Below are positions 59,368 through 64,000 of a DNA stretch of 64,000 bases, in pieces (position 1 is the first letter of the stretch; every line of letters begins with the position of its first letter). The DNA comes from Chaunax sp. Z400. Lineage: Eukaryota; Chordata; Actinopteri; Lophiiformes; Chaunacidae. The stretch lies in assembly GCA_037577475.1 (NCBI GenBank), contig JBAGJB010000158.1, forward strand, positions 328,501-392,500, in the 5' to 3' direction. Both the position numbers and the translations under genes were made by a program. Below the pieces are notes generated by a model, which did no database searches, was not told the origin of the DNA, and saw nothing but the letters and a program-made list of their open reading frames with translations.

Positions 59368-59905
59368 ACACAGGCTAAAGATGACCTCACACAACGGTAG
59401 TTGATTTTGAAATCTGGTGTGTGATGTCTCAGACACGCAAGTTAAATTGGAAATATTAATAATAGCGATGCATCACTGACATTATCGTGTCTGAAGGAGA
59501 AACACATCATTTCACACGATCTGTCTCATGATCTTAGCAGATTTTACAAATTGGAGACTGAAAACAAAACAAACAAAGAAGATTATAAAAGACTGGATGA
59601 GAAAATGGTTTGGTGACACAAACAACACCGGGTGTTTATTCTTAATCCAGAGGTAGAGGTGAGTTTCTCTTAGTAATTCTTTATAGCTGTCAACAGTTTT
59701 ATATCAGCTAATGTTAGCCTGACTGACTTTAATGTTTGCAGCTCTTGGATTTCTTTCTTATTGGCTATTTTTTTCCAGATTTTAAATGTTATATATTATC
59801 GAGGCGGCCCTGATGAGTCTGCGAGCACATCAGGAGCTGTAAGACTGGATCTGTATATGCCCTGGGGGTGGTGGGCTCAGACTATCTGCAGTCTGAACCC
59901 ACCTT
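59368..59905. mobile_element. Non-autonomous DNA element, copy 2
   Basis: Shares ordered blocks with the element at 16862: ACCTCACACAACGG with GGTGTGTGAT near the start, TATCGTGTCTGAAGGAG, TTCCAGATTTTAAATG, GTAAGACTGGATCTGTATA. The right end reads TGGGCTCAGACTATCTGCAGTCTGAACCCACC, so GGGCTCA-type ends face inward as in an inverted-repeat element. Confidence 0.45.
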
Positions 59906-62900
59906 AAGAGAGCAATTGATGGAGATGTTGATGAGTTTTACACTGTGTAACAATTGAGGACTGAGACCTGAGTTGCATTTGTCAAGATGACTGATAACCT
60001 TGTAGGAGGAGAACACATGATGCTGATGCAGAGACCAGTCTCATGGCTTTGTTGAAGTCACATTTCTCTGGTCTGAGTGGTGTCCAGGAGAGGACGATAC
60101 CCATAAAGGACATTTAAGAACATCCTCACGTCAAACCTGAGAAATGCCTAATTTTTCTTTAGTAAGGTTTTTCAGTGAGGCTTTAGTGAGACCAAGCTCT
60201 GTGCTCCGGGAGGCAACAAACAAATGAGAGGGGTGCCTAAAAACAGAGGGACAAATATGAAAATTCAGTCATTGTGTAGTCATTATGAAGCTTCACAGCA
60301 TCCTTCGAAACCACTGGAGGAGACGGGGAGATGTTTCGAGTCTATCCAGCTCATCTGGGGATCCCAAACATATTTAACATAAGACATTATTTACATCCTA
60401 ATTTAATTTAAATGTTGTTTGGACTAAGAACCTTCACTCCAGATATTTAAAATGATGTATTCATATGCACAAACAAAAACAAAGGCAAAGAAAAAAAGAT
60501 GCTGAAAAATGAAATATGGAAAAATAAAGAGCAGTTTGTGTTTTCCTTTTACATCCATTGCATCTTCACACCAGGCTGACTTTGTCTCATTGTAGCAGGT
60601 TACTGTGGGTACATGAAAGACTGACCCAGCCCACAAAATCAGTACATCTCCCTCTGGCCAACAGAGCTGCACACAATTCTTTCAACCAGTTCACCTTCCG
60701 AAAAAATTTAATTAAATTAAAAGAAATCAAATTTAAAATAAAAAAAAATAACAGGCATGAACTTGGCGAACCTCAGAGCTCTGACCAATAAGGTTTCAGT
60801 GTCTGTGTGTGATGCCGGAGCAAAGATATTACTCAAGCTTTGCATCATATTATCCAGAGAGATCCTGACTGAATCATTCATAGTTCTGACACTTCTGTAC
60901 TGACTCACTGTGCATCCGGTCAGCTCAGGCCTTTGTAACAAACACAGTTAACAGACTGATGGACGCTTTAATGACATAATCAAGTCAATGATCAATGTGT
61001 GTGTAAAAGAGAAAAGCCATTATTGGGACACATGTCTGGATCATCTGTTATAGGCAGGTACTATATGTGTAGAAAATGTTATTCACAGACAGCTCAGGAG
61101 AAACTGGCCAAGGAGCTGCAAACATCGGCAGCAGCTGCATGACAACCACGCCTGGTTTCCATGGTGAGGGTGCAGGAACATTTATGACTGCAGCCACCAA
61201 AATCAACAGATAAAAACGCACAGCAAAACACTGCCTTTTGCAAAAAACAGCTTTTCATGTCAGAACGTTACCTTTCACCCTTGCATGATCACATCAGCCT
61301 AATTTCTTGCCTGTGCACAAAATAAACTAGAGGACACTGGGTGAGCACGAACCTCCACCAGCCGAGTTTACGAATCCAACTTGATAAAGAATGTTTCACT
61401 CAAATCATCGCTGTCATCTGTTTCTTCTACTGTGTGCACCTTATATGCACATCATTTTTTGTGTAATGGTTTTGGCCTTTTACATTTTCCCATGAACAGG
61501 ATTTTTTTCAACTTTTTCTTTTTGGTGCACTGTTTTTTTTTTCAAAAAACCAAATGTGTGTTCAGTTGAGTACATGTCAAAAAGGATTCCGTTCTGTTTT
61601 ATTTAGGTTTTACACAGTGTCCCAGCTCTTTTAGAAAATGTAAAAAAAAAATGGATGTAAAATCTGTAAATAATATGAATGTCTTAAGGCACAGATTTGT
61701 TCATGTTATTACACAATAAAGGTTGAAATGGCCATATTGCCTTCAAATCCCCAGAAAAGTGGCTCGCAAGTTATTTCTGATTCCAAGAGGATGAATTACT
61801 CTGTCATGGATTTACACTTTGTTGAACTTAATGTGCAAATAAAAGAAAATATTTGTTTTCTTTTTTTGCAATTATTTTTTAATGTCTCTCCTTGAAGACA
61901 GAATAAAGATATACCAAATTAAAATGCATGCCAAAATCTGTGAACCTCACTTTTAGGCTTAAATGAATGTCTTTTTTATGAAAATATAAAATGAAAATAC
62001 AGGTAAAATCAACTATTCAAGAATAAGTACCATTTGAGCTCCTCAAGGGCTAAAAGTTACCTTTAAATTTGTCTGATTTCCTCCTTTGTTACCCCATAAA
62101 GGAGGTTGTTTTCATTACCATTTGTCTGTCTGAAGAAAGGGGCCATTTCAGTGTGTTTGTTTTTTCTTTTTCTTTTTCATATTTTCCTAAACTATGCACA
62201 CTCTACAGATTTCCACAGATTGCCTTTCACTTCAGGCTCCAACACAAACTCTCATATCTGCCCGAAATTCAAACCACATTTTTATCTTTGGTATTACTAA
62301 AAGTATTTTCCTGTTGGTTAAACTGGTATTGTGTTGTTTATGTTTAAATGTTTTAAACCATTGCTATCTACCTTTTTACTTATTGTTTATTATATATAAC
62401 TTTTAATCCTGTTTTGCAAGGTGGGCCACAGATTTGCATGAAAGGTGTTAAATGATGACCATACTGTTTACTGTAACATGTCTGAAAATCATTGGTACTT
62501 TGTTATTTATGGGTTGTTTTTTTTAATTTACCAATATTGATTGCAGCTTCAGTTGTACTTTTCATGTATTTTTAACAGTTTTTCGTTTAGTGGGAAAATC
62601 AATTACCAAACTAATGACACTAGAGTTATGTAAACCAAGTTTCAGGAGTTCGCTCATTGATTTAAACATTGATTTTCATATTGCATTACCTCATTGTGAT
62701 GGATTAGACACCTCAGGTACCTTTTAAGAGTTTGCCAGATGTCTTATTGCATGTTGAATGGAAACTGATGGCTGCCTGGAAAGTGCAAAAAGATATACAA
62801 CTGTGCTGCGATGCAGTTTAAAATATGTGGTGAATGAGACAAAACAGGAGGCCAGAACTAAAGAGAGGAAATCAGAGAGAGATGATTTTGTGTGGACAAT

Positions 62901-63430
62901 CATCAGTGGCTTTGGATCCTCCAAGTTACCACTAAGAAATCCTGCTACCTCCACCCAGATGTTCCCATGGTGGAGCCATACTGGGACGCAATGCCAGGTT
63001 GAAAAGTATCATTACAAACACAGAAGAAAGTTAAGGTCTCCACCTTCTTTCAAGTGCACTGTGGTGTCATTGATTAGCAGTGACAATGATCTGAATTAAC
63101 CACAGAGAGTTTATCAAAGCAAGAACACAGATGTGATGTTTAATAGCCAACAGCTGCTCATGCTTGGAAAACCATGCATAAAATAAATCTAAAGCAACCC
63201 ATTGTACACTGATTATAAACACAGATGCAGGTATTTCATACTGTAGTCAATATACAGAACAAGTGATGAAAGAGTTAAAGAACCGAGCTGTGATAAGTGA
63301 ACATAGACTAATGGACCAAACTGACATGAACTACATATAAAAGGGAACATACAGTCTTTTATGAGTGATCAGACCTACGGGGCCACAGGAGGACCAGGCT
63401 AAACCTTTTATGTCAGTTTATATATATTAA
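59906..63430. other. No gene recognised
   Basis: No conserved exon seen. The 113-codon plus-strand frame from ATG 62758 has no recognised domain, unremarkable composition and no splice or promoter support, so it is probably chance. Confidence 0.5.
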
Positions 63431-63434
63431 TAAC

Positions 63435-63835
63435 TAGAAGGACATTCAGTAGAGAAAACCTCTGCCAAGGCCCAAAAGTGGGTACCATCCAGCAGGGTTC
63501 TAGCAATGTTAAACAACGTGAAAAAAACAACATGGATCCACCACCAAGTATCCAAATCTTTTACAAATGTTAAAGTTTCCTTCTGTGGCACTTTTACACC
63601 AAAAGTTTCATGAAAATCTGTCTTGTTGTTTATGTGTAATTCATAAATAATGCTGAAAAAAGCATTCCTCACAATGTTTAAGGAAGTGAAAACAATTAAG
63701 GGACTCGCCCCTTTATACAAATAGATCCACTCCTGAATGTGAGGATTTCATCCCGGGTACATGCCCCATCCTTCCACCCAGGTTCAGGGTAATCCATCAA
63801 GTAGATTAACCATTTTCAAAAAAGTAGAATTCTGA
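63435..63835. repeat. Fish interspersed repeat
   Basis: AGTAGAGAAAACCTCTGCCAAGGCCCAA, then CATGGATCCACCACCAAGTATCC and TTTCATGAAAATCTG, ending with CATCCTTCCACCCAGGTTCAGGGTAATCCATCAAGTAG. It shares its opening with the repeat at 43465. Confidence 0.5.
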
Positions 63836-64000
63836 ATTATTTAAATTTTTTAATCAGATCACCTCCAGAATTTAATAGCTTCTTCTTTGCTACATGTACA
63901 ATCCTTCTACTAAGTTACGTGAAAATCTGTACACAATTACAGCAACATGAACTTTGAGAAGAAAATGCTATATGCCATTACAGGCAGCCACTCAATGCCT

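Noticed and set aside
62758..63099. 113-codon plus-strand frame
   Set aside because: No recognisable domain, promoter, splice or poly(A) support; length is within chance expectation for 64 kb.

Overview
This is eukaryotic genomic DNA from a ray-finned fish, most likely a percomorph teleost. The evidence is split genes with GT-AG introns, AT-rich intergenic DNA, and typical teleost repeats: tRNA-derived SINEs of the AFC type, L2-clade and Rex/L1-like LINE pieces, hAT and piggyBac remnants, and an endogenous retrovirus with gag-pro-pol of gamma/epsilon type. No prokaryotic features, CRISPR arrays or rRNA genes were seen. Exon boundaries were worked out by eye from splice sites, reading phase and recalled family sequences.

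Layout. (1) 0-4 kb: a divergent pair. A minus-strand V-set immunoglobulin gene (VSIG8/CTX-like first half-domain) continues off the left edge. A plus-strand two-exon gene encodes a 36-bp-repeat, Pro/Glu/Thr-rich protein. About 250 bp of promoter lies between them. (2) 5.4-19.6 kb, minus strand: an 18-exon PIWI Argonaute gene, best matched to piwil1/ziwi. Its catalytic D-D-H residues are visible, but an 11-G run breaks the frame in exon 16. Possible extra 5' exons extend to about 23.1 kb. (3) 23.5-40.2 kb, plus strand: a complete 14-coding-exon long-chain acyl-CoA synthetase of ACSL3 type (710 aa). Its fifth coding intron carries an antisense 5.6-kb endogenous retrovirus with nearly identical LTRs. 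Its 5'UTR intron carries a deleted hAT transposon. (4) 41.7-45.6 kb, plus strand: a complete PIM-family kinase (303 aa, pim2-like) with a short coding first exon and a strong 3'UTR hairpin. (5) 46.1-49.7 kb: a nearly full-length but frame-broken L2-type LINE, minus strand. (6) 51.1-51.6 kb: the 3' end of a piggyBac transposase, minus strand. (7) 52.0-53.9 kb, plus strand: four exons of ftsj1 (tRNA 2'-O-methyltransferase). The 5' exons were not found, one splice donor is missing, and a 530-bp 12-bp-unit satellite sits in the first intron. (8) 54-64 kb: no convincing gene. It holds a 1.8-kb element with 34-bp terminal inverted repeats, a second copy of a non-autonomous element also seen in the piwil1 gene, and common fish repeats.

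The host genes do not form one pathway: germline piRNA silencing (piwil1), fatty-acid activation (acsl3), a survival kinase (pim2) and tRNA modification (ftsj1). The acsl3-pim2-ftsj1 stretch reads in one direction; piwil1 and the Ig gene read the other way. No new biological system is clearly visible. The most unusual items are the deleted retrovirus with a tRNA-Tyr primer site and a TGA-CTA gag/pol junction, the broken ftsj1 fragment, the piwil1 frame break, a hammerhead-like Penelope remnant, and the unclassified 1.8-kb inverted-repeat element.
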